Positions 1-6,513 of a stretch of DNA of 14,967 nt are shown in pieces. Position 1 is the stretch's first letter. Each line of letters opens with the position of its first letter. The stretch is from contig JADYYU010000055.1 in NCBI GenBank assembly GCA_020853515.1, forward strand, positions 1-14,967, written 5' to 3'. This DNA is from Chitinophagaceae bacterium. GTDB taxonomy: Bacteria; Bacteroidota; Bacteroidia; Chitinophagales; Chitinophagaceae. Made by a program: the position numbers and the translations under genes. The notes beneath the pieces are model-generated. The model was not told where the DNA came from. It searched no databases and saw only the letters and a program-made list of their open reading frames with translations.

Positions 1-2
1 AA

Positions 3-476
3 TTGACTCTGCAGCGGGAAACCTTTCAGATTGAAAGCTGCGAAAATGGCATTTTAAAACTGAAACAAGGCAAAGTGAGTCACCGCTTTGTAAAACAAGA
101 AGTCTTTCAGGATGCGCCGGTAGCTAAAGTAATACCGCTTGCCGCAGAAGGAGATATCTTGCACGATGCAGCAGCATATACCGGCAAATGGACCGTTTAC
201 AAAAAAACGGACCCCAATTTTACCGGTAAAACTTTTTACCTGAAGGTACTGGAAATCAGTAAGGAGCAGCAAAACAAGCAGTTTAGCGCAGAAGTAACCT
301 TTCACAATATGGATTCTGTCTTTAACAGTGCAGCCCGCATACAAATCCATCAAAATGAATTCAGCATATTCAGCGATCAAAAAATCATAAAAGCGAAAAT
401 ATTAAAAAACGATGGCGACGAAATGATTCTGGAACATGGAAGCATACACTATTATATGAAACGGCTTGGACAATAA
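3..476 (+). CDS. Hypothetical protein, 5'-truncated by the window edge
   Basis: The reading frame is open from the first complete codon to a TAA at 474-476, giving 157 visible residues. The first codon seen is TTG and no credible start lies inside, so the gene very probably begins upstream. I do not recognise the family. The later part (GKWTVYKKTDPNFTGKTFYL onward) is rich in alternating hydrophobic and polar residues, as in a small beta-barrel or lipocalin-like domain; that fold is a guess. The first 25 residues resemble the last 25 (an ILKLKQGKVSHRFVKQ-like segment against MILEHGSIHYYMKRL), suggesting that the protein carries two copies of one domain with most of copy one outside the window. 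No signal peptide or lipobox can be judged without the N-terminus. About 100 bases separate it from the SCO gene. Confidence 0.7.
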   Translation: MTLQRETFQIESCENGILKLKQGKVSHRFVKQEVFQDAPVAKVIPLAAEGDILHDAAAYTGKWTVYKKTDPNFTGKTFYLKVLEISKEQQNKQFSAEVTFHNMDSVFNSAARIQIHQNEFSIFSDQKIIKAKILKNDGDEMILEHGSIHYYMKRLGQ

Positions 477-566
477 CACCATTGTGCGCAAACAGTCCGC
501 CTTACGGTTTTGCCGCAATGCACATTTAAATTTTCAGTTTGTTTCTGTATTTCAATATTCGCACTT

Positions 567-574
567 TACCTTTG
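567..574 (+). promoter_or_regulatory. Predicted -7 promoter box of the SCO gene
   Basis: TACCTTTG matches the Bacteroidota sigma-A -7 consensus TAnnTTTG. Only four bases (CGCC) separate it from the ATG at 579, so transcription should begin at or next to the start codon, giving a leaderless or nearly leaderless mRNA. A TTTG at 538-541 is 25 bases upstream, rather far for a -33 box. Confidence 0.6.
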
Positions 575-578
575 CGCC

Positions 579-1289
579 ATGTCTAAAAAACTTAATCTGA
601 AAAGCATACTGATCGGTGGTTTTTTCAGTGCTTTTGTTCCGATTGGAGCCTATCTTTTTCTTAAATTCAACGGACATGACGGACATATTAAATTGCCGAA
701 AACCTATGGTATTGAAAAAACCGGCAGCCATGAGCAAGACGGCAAAATGGTTGCAGACACTACTTACCATACCATACAGGATATTACGCTGATCAGCCAG
801 TTGGGCGATACCGTGTCGATCAATGAAACCCTGAAAGGCAAAATACTGGTTGTCAATTTTTTCTTTACTTCCTGTGCAAGCATTTGTCCGGTGTTGACAA
901 AAAATATGAAATTGCTTAACAAAGCCTACAAGAAAAATGATACTTCGATCCGTTTTTTATCCATCACTGTAGATCCTGACAATGATTCGGTGGTCAGATT
1001 GCGCCAATATGCAGACAAATATGAAGTGAACCATGATAAATGGCTTTTTCTGACCGGAAATAAAAAAGCCATTTACGATTTTGCACGTAAAGAGCTGATG
1101 CTGAAACTTGAACCGGGAGATGGCGGTAAAGACGATTTTATACATCCTGAACAATTTGTGCTGATCGACAAATACCGCAATATCCGGGGGTACTACAACG
1201 GCCTGGATTCAAACAATGTGAGATTATGCGCCGAGGACGCCGCTTATCTTATAGTGGAGAAAAATGTGCTGCACGAAAAAAGGAGATAG
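579..1289 (+). CDS. SCO1/SenC family protein (copper-binding thioredoxin fold)
   Basis: A 236-aa protein of the SCO1/SenC/PrrC family, membrane-anchored thioredoxin-like proteins that deliver copper to the CuA site of cytochrome c oxidase or act as thiol reductases. Residues 9-28 form one membrane segment. The copper motif is present: CxxxCP at C99-C103 (FFFTSCASICP), a TVDPDND stretch near 130-136, and the distal histidine ligand H189 in DDFIHPEQF. Length is normal for the family. The frame stays open to a TTG at 510, but I chose ATG 579 because it sits four bases after a TAnnTTTG box and directly precedes the positively charged residues and membrane helix. It leads a same-strand group with a DUF420 gene and a flavoprotein gene. 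The SCO-DUF420 pairing, common near terminal oxidase genes, supports a role in cytochrome oxidase assembly. Confidence 0.93.
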   Translation: MSKKLNLKSILIGGFFSAFVPIGAYLFLKFNGHDGHIKLPKTYGIEKTGSHEQDGKMVADTTYHTIQDITLISQLGDTVSINETLKGKILVVNFFFTSCASICPVLTKNMKLLNKAYKKNDTSIRFLSITVDPDNDSVVRLRQYADKYEVNHDKWLFLTGNKKAIYDFARKELMLKLEPGDGGKDDFIHPEQFVLIDKYRNIRGYYNGLDSNNVRLCAEDAAYLIVEKNVLHEKRR

Positions 1290-1290
1290 T

Positions 1291-1386
1291 ATGCGGAAAT
1301 ACGATCGCATCCCTCTTGAATTGAACCTTAAAATGTCAATTAAAGACGGATACGGCCGTCGGAAGGCAGATTCGTTGAATACTTAA
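1291..1386 (+). CDS. Possible small ORF (31 aa) with a Shine-Dalgarno-like site
   Basis: An ATG at 1291 opens a 31-codon frame ending at TAA 1384-1386, filling most of the gap between the SCO and DUF420 genes. It is preceded at good spacing by AAAGGAGA (about 1279-1286), one of the few purine-rich SD-like sites in the window, overlapping the end of the SCO gene. The peptide would be strongly basic and polar (MRKYDRIPLELNL... GYGRRKADSL), with no membrane segment or known motif. It may simply be intergenic sequence; short frames like this arise by chance. Confidence 0.2.
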   Translation: MRKYDRIPLELNLKMSIKDGYGRRKADSLNT

Positions 1387-1403
1387 ATTTAAAAATAATA
1401 AAA

Positions 1404-1985
1404 ATGATAAAAACCCTCCAAAAAAACGATCAGAAAGCCCACTGGCTCATTTGGATCTTTTCATCCATCGTATTTTTAGCTGTGACCGTTTTAGATAAAA
1501 TTACCGTGCAGGCAGATCTTGGTTTCGATCCGCATATTTTTGCCATGCTCAGTGCAGGTATCAATGCGATCGTATCCGTATTGCTGATAGTGGCGCTGGT
1601 GCTGGTGAAACAAAAAAAGTTCGGGTTGCACAAAAATGTTATGTTGTTTACCATGCTGCTTTCGATCCTGTTTTTGGTTTTTTACATTGCCCACCATTTA
1701 TTTACGGGCGAAACAAAATACGGCGATGTGAATCATGACGGACTACTGGGTGAGGATGAAAAATCGCTTGCCGGCAGTTTACGGTATGTCTACTATTTTA
1801 TTATCAGTACACATATTACGCTGGCTGGCATTGTGATGCCTTTTGTTTTGTACAGCGCCTACAGAGGTCTTACTGCAGAGTATCAGCAACATAAAAAATT
1901 AGTGCGCTACACCTTTCCGGTATGGCTGTATGTAGCCATCACCGGTGTGGTCGTGTACCTCATGATTTCACCATTTTATAGTTAG
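1404..1985 (+). CDS. DUF420 membrane protein with an EF-hand-like loop
   Basis: A 193-aa integral membrane protein of the DUF420 (YozB-like) family, often encoded beside SCO and haem-copper oxidase genes; its biochemical role is unknown to me. About five membrane helices are visible (roughly residues 13-31, 45-68, 79-99, 126-150, 169-188). Histidines in or next to helices (H76, H97, H98, H137, H163) could bind metal or haem; this is inference. The loop after the HH pair holds a complete 12-residue EF-hand calcium loop at 108-119: D108, N110, D112, G113, L115 and E119 occupy positions 1, 3, 5, 6, 8 and 12. No TAnnTTTG box lies directly upstream; the start follows an A-rich run, and it is probably co-transcribed with the SCO gene 114 bases upstream. 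Confidence 0.88.
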   Translation: MIKTLQKNDQKAHWLIWIFSSIVFLAVTVLDKITVQADLGFDPHIFAMLSAGINAIVSVLLIVALVLVKQKKFGLHKNVMLFTMLLSILFLVFYIAHHLFTGETKYGDVNHDGLLGEDEKSLAGSLRYVYYFIISTHITLAGIVMPFVLYSAYRGLTAEYQQHKKLVRYTFPVWLYVAITGVVVYLMISPFYS

Positions 1986-2041
1986 AAACCAGGCGAATTA
2001 TATATTCTTTCGGATAAAACGGTTATATTTATATAAAAAAA

Positions 2042-2758
2042 ATGAGTTTAGAATGGCAAACCGGCAAAGTGGTGAACATCATTGATGAAACACCAGCTAC
2101 CAGAAGGTACTTTATAGAGACGCCTTCCACAACTCCTTTCGATTTTAAACCCGGGCAGTTTGTAACCCTTGACCTGCCGATACATGAAAAAAAGAATAAA
2201 CGCTGGCGGAGTTATTCCATCGCTTCCAGCCCGAATGGTACCAATATATTTGAACTGGTGATTGTGCTGGTTGAAGATGGTTTGGGAACCCCTTTTCTTT
2301 TCAACAACATTCAGGTGGGTGATGAAATTTCCCTGAGAGGTCCTGCCGGCGTGTTTGTATTACCTGAAAAGATCGAACACGATTATTTTATGATTTGCAC
2401 CGGCACCGGTATTGCGCCGTTCAGAAGCATGGCTCAGTACTTATTTCATCATCAGTTGCCCACCAAAGAAATCTACCTCATATTCGGTACCCGAACAAAA
2501 GCCGATTTACTGTATTATGATGAACTGACTACCCTGCAGGAAAAATTTCCGCAGTTTAATTATATACCGGTGCTATCGCGTGAAAGCTGGGAGGGCAAAA
2601 AAGGGTATGTGCATGATGTTTACACTGAATTATGTGCCGGAAAGCCGGATGCACAGTTTTTGCTATGCGGCTGGAAAAATATGATCGATGACGCCAAAAA
2701 TAAGCTGTTAGCATTGGGATACGATAAAAAGCAGATTCATTTTGAGCTATACGGATAA
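2042..2758 (+). CDS. Ferredoxin-NAD(P)+ reductase-like flavoprotein
   Basis: A 238-aa soluble oxidoreductase of the ferredoxin-NADP reductase/flavodoxin reductase superfamily, moving electrons between NAD(P)H and a one-electron carrier through FAD. The N-terminal half (1-107) is the flavin-binding barrel with the RxYS motif at 56-59 (RSYSIAS) and GxF/V-type segments near 100-105. The C-terminal half is the nucleotide-binding domain with GTGIAPFRSM at 121-130, FGTR at 148-151, CGWKNMI at 209-215 and an aromatic C-terminal FELYG that would stack on the flavin. There is no 2Fe-2S domain, so the partner is a separate ferredoxin or other carrier, not identified here. It lies 56 bases after DUF420, behind a weak TATATTTA element at 2024-2031, and may be read with the SCO-DUF420 pair. 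Confidence 0.9.
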   Translation: MSLEWQTGKVVNIIDETPATRRYFIETPSTTPFDFKPGQFVTLDLPIHEKKNKRWRSYSIASSPNGTNIFELVIVLVEDGLGTPFLFNNIQVGDEISLRGPAGVFVLPEKIEHDYFMICTGTGIAPFRSMAQYLFHHQLPTKEIYLIFGTRTKADLLYYDELTTLQEKFPQFNYIPVLSRESWEGKKGYVHDVYTELCAGKPDAQFLLCGWKNMIDDAKNKLLALGYDKKQIHFELYG

Positions 2759-2773
2759 AATAGAGTAATTTTG
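2741..2773 (+). promoter_or_regulatory. Predicted promoter of the T9SS-exported protein gene
   Basis: TTTG at 2741-2744 and TAATTTTG at 2766-2773 are separated by 21 bases, a good match to the Bacteroidota -33/-7 architecture. It overlaps the end of the flavoprotein gene. The leader would be about 17 bases and ends in an AT-rich run (TTTAAATTTAAA) before ATG 2795. This is the only promoter in the window with both boxes well placed. Confidence 0.55.
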
Positions 2774-2794
2774 TTGCTACTTTTTTAAATTTAA

Positions 2795-4216
2795 ATGAAA
2801 CAGTTCCTTTACTTTTTATTGCTCATTTGTACTTTTTCACAAATGAAGGCACAGGTTGTTGTTTACAAAAAGACGGCGCAACGCAGCGACAATTATCTGA
2901 ACAATGCGTGGACTGGCAAGGACTCTTTTTTATTTTCTTATAATAATGATACCCTGATGACCAGTTTGCAGGCGTTGCAATTTAGTGCCAGTAATACCTG
3001 GGACAACTGGTATAAATATACATACACACTAACAGCAAACGGAAAAGTGAGCACACAATTGCGCGAGAACTGGGTGGCCGGTAACTGGACCAACAACACC
3101 CGATATACCTATAGTTATGATGCAAACTCAAATATTACCGACATCTTATATGATGTATGGAGTGGTGCGAGCTGGAGCCCTACCGGGAAAATATCATATA
3201 CCGGATACAATGCTTACGGCAAGTATCAGAGTGAGATTTTATACGTATATGGAGGTGGAGCCTACACACAACAATCAAAACGCGACCGCACCTATGTTAA
3301 TAATCAAACACTGGTAGCCACCGACGAAAAATACACCTGGAACAATCAGAATAATGTTTGGGTAAAAAACGAACGGCTTTCATACACTTACATTCAAAAT
3401 GAGATCAGTTCGGTTACCCGGCTATTACCCGATGCCAATGCCAACTGGGCTCCCGAAGATAAATTTCTGTACAATTTCAATATCACGCCCTTTTACCTGC
3501 TTGAATATATTGCACAGAAATACGATACTGCGGCCATGAGCTGGAAAAACCTGAATCGGGTTACCTATGCCTACAATGCGGATACCTTGTTAGACAAAAC
3601 GCAAAATGAAACCTTTTTAAATAATACCTGGTCGCCTGTAGAAAGGGCCCAATATATTTATAATGGCAGTAAAGAAAAGATAGAATACTTTACAGAAAGT
3701 TACAATGGAGGCTGGGATAAATTGAAACGAAGCCTGTACTCCTATAATAACAGCCTGCTGGCAGAAGAAGATCAGTTTACAGGTTCGGGCAACACCTGGC
3801 TCGCAAGTAAAAAGCTATTGTACAATTACGATGCTAATAACAACCTGATTTACGAAACGGCAGAAGATTATACGGGTGCAAATTTCACACCGGTCACCCG
3901 CAGTTTTTATTATTATAATTCATTTACGGTTGGTATGGCCAATCGATTGAAATCGTTTGCAGGCCTAACGATCTATCCAAATCCGGCTACTGAGTTTGTA
4001 AACATCCGTTTGAACGCAGCGCAAAGCACCACCATACAAGTGAATATTCTGGATCTGTACGGCAAAACGCACGTAGTGATCACGCAACCTGTCAGTACGC
4101 CGCAAGCGCTCTTGCAGATTCCGTGTGCTACACTCCAAAACGGCCTGTACTTTGCACAGATCAAAGACCTTCAGGATAACAAGCAACAAACAGTTAAATT
4201 TCAGATAGTGAAATAA
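2795..4216 (+). CDS. Secreted tandem-repeat protein with T9SS C-terminal sorting domain
   Basis: A 473-aa exported protein. Residues 1-20 are a Sec signal peptide (MKQFLYFLLLICTFSQMKAQ, cleavage likely before or after the final Q). About residues 30-375 form roughly 12 degenerate repeats of about 30 residues, each with a Trp (or aromatic) opening, then a basic residue and a Y-x-Y-N/D core, for example NTWSPVERAQYIYN, NTWLASKKLLYNYD and GNWTNNTRYTYSYD. This resembles YD/RHS-like beta-strand repeats in spacing. The last 83 residues, from LTIYPNPATEFVNIRL (391) to the end, are a type A Por secretion tail, with the YPNP motif and the NGLYFAQI strand, which directs export by the type IX system and attachment to or release from the surface. 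No catalytic domain is visible, so adhesion or a surface-structural role is the most that can be inferred. It overlaps the next gene by one base. Confidence 0.92.
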   Translation: MKQFLYFLLLICTFSQMKAQVVVYKKTAQRSDNYLNNAWTGKDSFLFSYNNDTLMTSLQALQFSASNTWDNWYKYTYTLTANGKVSTQLRENWVAGNWTNNTRYTYSYDANSNITDILYDVWSGASWSPTGKISYTGYNAYGKYQSEILYVYGGGAYTQQSKRDRTYVNNQTLVATDEKYTWNNQNNVWVKNERLSYTYIQNEISSVTRLLPDANANWAPEDKFLYNFNITPFYLLEYIAQKYDTAAMSWKNLNRVTYAYNADTLLDKTQNETFLNNTWSPVERAQYIYNGSKEKIEYFTESYNGGWDKLKRSLYSYNNSLLAEEDQFTGSGNTWLASKKLLYNYDANNNLIYETAEDYTGANFTPVTRSFYYYNSFTVGMANRLKSFAGLTIYPNPATEFVNIRLNAAQSTTIQVNILDLYGKTHVVITQPVSTPQALLQIPCATLQNGLYFAQIKDLQDNKQQTVKFQIVK

Positions 4217-4548
4217 TGAGTGCACTTGCAGATTTCGAACCCTATTATGCCGTCATCTTTACCTCTGTGCTGCATGCTGAGACACCCGGCTACAGCGAAA
4301 TGGCGACTTTGATCGAAGAGCTTGCCAAAAAGCAGAAGGGTTACCTGGGATTTGAAAGTGCCCGCAGCGACACCGGCATTTCAGTTTCTTATTGGAAAAC
4401 AGAGGAAGACATCCGGCAGTGGAAACAGCAATCAGATCATTTGATCGCACAACAAACAGGTATTCAAAACTGGTATCAATATTATAAAGTGCGGGTTTGT
4501 AAGGTAGAGCGGGAATATGAATTTACCGATCACACAGCTCAACTTTGA
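4216..4548 (+). CDS. Antibiotic biosynthesis monooxygenase-fold protein
   Basis: A 110-aa protein of the ABM (dimeric ferredoxin-like alpha/beta barrel) superfamily. Visible family features are the first strand YYAVIFTSVL (10-19), the KGYLGFESARSD turn (41-52), ISVSYWKTEEDIRQWKQQ (55-72) with the usual S/Y-W-x-(S/T)-xED pattern, H75, and the closing WYQYYKVRVCKVEREY strand (86-101). Members act as small haem-free or haem-degrading monooxygenases or have unknown roles; the substrate cannot be read from sequence. The ATG shares its A with the TAA stop of the preceding gene (TAATG at 4214-4218), implying translational coupling to the secreted repeat protein, though a functional link is unclear. 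Its stop lies 27 bases from the end of the convergent DUF4294 gene. Confidence 0.88.
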   Translation: MSALADFEPYYAVIFTSVLHAETPGYSEMATLIEELAKKQKGYLGFESARSDTGISVSYWKTEEDIRQWKQQSDHLIAQQTGIQNWYQYYKVRVCKVEREYEFTDHTAQL

Positions 4549-4575
4549 TACCTGAAACCTGTGTAATAAAGCAAG

Positions 4576-5208
4576 TTACTTTTTCATTTCAAAATGACCG
4601 CGGGCCAGTATTTCCTGCACCACCGATTCGATCACAGCATCTTCTCCTTCAGGCTCGTAATGATTGCGCAGGTTATTATTAAACAACACGGCCACCGTTT
4701 GCCAGATAGCTGCATTGAATCCCCCTTTCATTTCTTTTACTATTTCAAAGCAGGGTTTGCCTGTTTCCCGTGCAATTAATTTTACCAGTATTTGCCCCTG
4801 CTCAATACTGAGATTTTTCAGTTCATCTTTAAACTTCCTGTTCAGTTCGTTTTCTTTACGTCGTTTAAACTGGCTTTTAGCCTCTTTGCTATACAGGGAA
4901 TTCAACACCGAATCTACATCTCGCAATATAAATGCGGCAGCCACTGCGTAAGGATATACCACATACACATTGTAGCGCAGCCTTTCGTATTCTTCATCAT
5001 TACGCCGCTGTTGCCTGCGTTGTTTTATAGCCCATTTAGGCGCCTTTTCCCTGATCAACACATCCCGTATCCAGACATGCGGGAGGGTGTCTGTACCCAG
5101 TATGATTGCGCCCACACGAATGGTATCATGAGGCCCCTTTTGTGCCCAGAGCCGGTGACTCGTTCCTGCAGCAATTAAAATAAAAAATATTCTGAGGGCG
5201 TTTTTCAT
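4576..5208 (-). CDS. DUF4294 family exported protein
   Basis: A 210-aa protein of the Bacteroidota family DUF4294, function unknown. I chose ATG 5208 over the longer frame from 5286 because MKNALRIFFILIAAGTSHRLW followed by AQ is a clear signal peptide, while the upstream extension carries a 14-base palindrome and looks non-coding. The mature part opens with RVGAIILGTDTLPHVWI and continues with the basic helical stretch KWAIKQRRQQRR, a long charged helix KEAKSQFKRRKENELNRKFKDEL, LKNLSIEQGQILVKLIARETGKPCFE, and GGFNAAIWQTVAVLFNNNLRNHYEPEGED near the end; these last motifs mark the family. It is probably periplasmic. It converges with the ABM-fold gene, and no clear terminator hairpin is visible in the 27 bases between them. 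Confidence 0.85.
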   Translation of the reverse strand: MKNALRIFFILIAAGTSHRLWAQKGPHDTIRVGAIILGTDTLPHVWIRDVLIREKAPKWAIKQRRQQRRNDEEYERLRYNVYVVYPYAVAAAFILRDVDSVLNSLYSKEAKSQFKRRKENELNRKFKDELKNLSIEQGQILVKLIARETGKPCFEIVKEMKGGFNAAIWQTVAVLFNNNLRNHYEPEGEDAVIESVVQEILARGHFEMKK

Positions 5209-5241
5209 AAATATGCTACACAAAAATGCAATACATTTCGT

Positions 5242-5255
5242 TAAAAGCGCTTTTA
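5242..5255. repeat. 14-base perfect palindrome upstream of the DUF4294 gene
   Basis: TAAAAGCGCTTTTA reads the same on both strands and lies 33-47 bases before ATG 5208, where a -33 box or operator would fall. It could bind a dimeric regulator; no partner copy is seen in the window. Confidence 0.45.
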
Positions 5256-5436
5256 TAATTGAGAAAGTTTTTTTAAAGACCGACAAGCAATCTGTACAAA
5301 ACCTGTGTAAAATATTTAATTTGCCGGGATACTTCCCTCACATCATTGATTGACACTTATTTTATCACCATCGTTTTTTTTGAATGCAAAAGTGAATGCC
5401 ATCCTTTTTTAGCCTCCCGATACTTGTTACCATTTA

Positions 5437-6072
5437 TTATTGCGCAGTTCTCATTTTTGCGTAGTTGGCATATCTGAAACCCTGCATACCTGCAATTTTC
5501 CAGGCCCCTTCCACTTTCACAGCCTCCACCTGATAAGCGTCCTTGCCCAGCCAGTTCCATAGAAGGGTGGCAGATGAATCGTTTGATTGCGTGATTGTGA
5601 TAGACATCGTTTCCCAGTAATGATCCGGGTTATCCTGACAATCGCACCAGTTATCGGCCCCGGTTGAAAAGGGCGACAGATCACCGACAAGCCAGGCCGT
5701 TTGGCCGGTTTGCAGCGACGTATCTATCATCCGGGCGATCTGGTTATAGTTGTCGACAAACCCTTGTGAAAAGAAGCCGCTGCTTTTTAGCTGTCCCAGT
5801 TTTTTTTGATGTAAATCGATGTCAATACCCAGAAAAGAATCCTGATTAGCAACAGGATCTGCGGGCATAAAATCGCCTTTGGTACATTTCGTTTCGTACC
5901 ATGCATACATATTTCGCAACAGCGCATTCAACCTTGTGGTATCCTGCTTATACATGTTTACAGTGATCGCCTTCACCGGAGGTGTACTGGCCGCATCTTT
6001 TTCATGGCAGCTTGCAAATACGATCAAACTGCCCACCAGGAAAATGTAGTAAAATTTAATGCTTACCGTCAT
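5437..6072 (-). CDS. Lipoprotein of unknown function (possibly DUF3828-like)
   Basis: A 211-aa predicted lipoprotein. The N-terminus MTVSIKFYYIFLVGSLIVF followed by ASC at 20-22 is a signal peptide with lipobox FASC; the mature protein starts at C22 with CHEKDAAS, then a flexible linker. The domain begins with Y/W-rich helix residues (LNALLRNMYAWYETKC), and holds WLVGDLSPFSTGADNWCDC around 144-162, with two cysteines one residue apart, and LWNWLGKDAYQVEAVKVEGAWKIAGM near the C-terminus. The last strand (VEAVKVEGAWKIAGM) is typical of NTF2-like/DUF3828 domains, so a small-molecule-binding envelope protein is possible, but I am unsure of the family. ATG 6072 is preceded by a 10-base inverted repeat and by TACCTTTA at 6107-6100, one base off the -7 consensus. 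Confidence 0.8.
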   Translation of the reverse strand: MTVSIKFYYIFLVGSLIVFASCHEKDAASTPPVKAITVNMYKQDTTRLNALLRNMYAWYETKCTKGDFMPADPVANQDSFLGIDIDLHQKKLGQLKSSGFFSQGFVDNYNQIARMIDTSLQTGQTAWLVGDLSPFSTGADNWCDCQDNPDHYWETMSITITQSNDSSATLLWNWLGKDAYQVEAVKVEGAWKIAGMQGFRYANYAKMRTAQ

Positions 6073-6077
6073 GTGAT

Positions 6078-6103
6078 TTTAATGTTTACAATAAAACATT
6101 AAA
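6078..6103. repeat. 10-base inverted repeat just before a lipoprotein start
   Basis: TTTAATGTTT (6078-6087) and AAACATTAAA (6094-6103) are perfect reverse complements separated by ACAATA. On the minus strand it lies between the likely -7 element (6107-6100) and ATG 6072, starting five bases upstream of the start codon. It could be an operator overlapping the transcription start or an mRNA hairpin limiting translation. No run of T follows close enough to make it a terminator. Confidence 0.5.
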
Positions 6104-6156
6104 GGTAAGGCCTGCGCCAACAAAAAAGTATTCATTCATATTACAATATCGATGCG

Positions 6157-6489
6157 TTACTTTATGATGATCGTTTTTGAAACCTGATCGCCCTGCTCTT
6201 TAGTGCCTATCTTCAATGCGGGATTCTTTAAACCCGCCTGAGTGTACACCCAACTGATGCTGTCGTTGCCGCTCGTAACGATCAGGTCAGTTTGATTGGG
6301 TTCAAACATCCAAACTGCCGCATTTTCGGTGGGGCCTCCGTCAAAATCGGAACAATTTGTAAACCAAATCGTTTCTCCCACAGCAAAGGTATCTTTTGCA
6401 GTATGCAAACAGGCCTTGTAACGAGGTCTGTCGCAACTGTTGAAAAAAAGTGCCATTACAAGGATAATAACAGAAAGGTTTTTTATCAT
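6157..6489 (-). CDS. Small lipoprotein with a PKD-like domain
   Basis: A 110-aa predicted lipoprotein. The signal peptide MIKNLSVIILVMALFFNS ends in lipobox FNSC with C19 as the lipidated residue. The rest resembles one PKD/Ig-like beta domain: FAVGETIWFTNCSD (strand with the usual G-x-x-I/V-x-F-T-N-x-S pattern), ENAAVWMFEPNQ in place of the usual WDFGDG, SISWVYTQAGLKNPALKI (the YxxxGxxxVxL-like strand) and a closing KTIIIK. It is therefore likely an outer-membrane-anchored binding or structural protein; the ligand is unknown. ATG 6489 follows a TAAATTTG box by eight bases. It is separated from the 144-aa gene upstream by only 24 bases, yet has its own box. Confidence 0.8.
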   Translation of the reverse strand: MIKNLSVIILVMALFFNSCDRPRYKACLHTAKDTFAVGETIWFTNCSDFDGGPTENAAVWMFEPNQTDLIVTSGNDSISWVYTQAGLKNPALKIGTKEQGDQVSKTIIIK

Positions 6490-6497
6490 TCTGAAAG

Positions 6498-6505
6498 CAA
6501 ATTTA
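6498..6505 (-). promoter_or_regulatory. Predicted -7 box of the PKD-like lipoprotein gene
   Basis: TAAATTTG on the minus strand matches TAnnTTTG and ends eight bases before ATG 6489, implying a leader of only a few bases. No clear -33 element is seen. Confidence 0.5.
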
Positions 6506-6513
6506 ATTCTAAA

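Noticed and set aside
486..515. Hairpin between the first gene and SCO (GCAAA...TTTGC with CCG/CGG inside)
   Set aside because: The stem is interrupted by an uneven internal loop and no T run follows.
510..578. N-terminal extension of the SCO protein from a TTG at 510
   Set aside because: The start codon is weak, the segment contains the TAnnTTTG box, and ATG 579 gives a normal anchor sequence.
5209..5286. N-terminal extension of the DUF4294 protein
   Set aside because: It would bury the clear signal peptide behind 26 residues; the stretch holds a perfect palindrome instead.
5357..5560. 67-codon minus-strand frame overlapping the lipoprotein end
   Set aside because: It overlaps the well-supported lipoprotein in another frame and has no recognisable domain.
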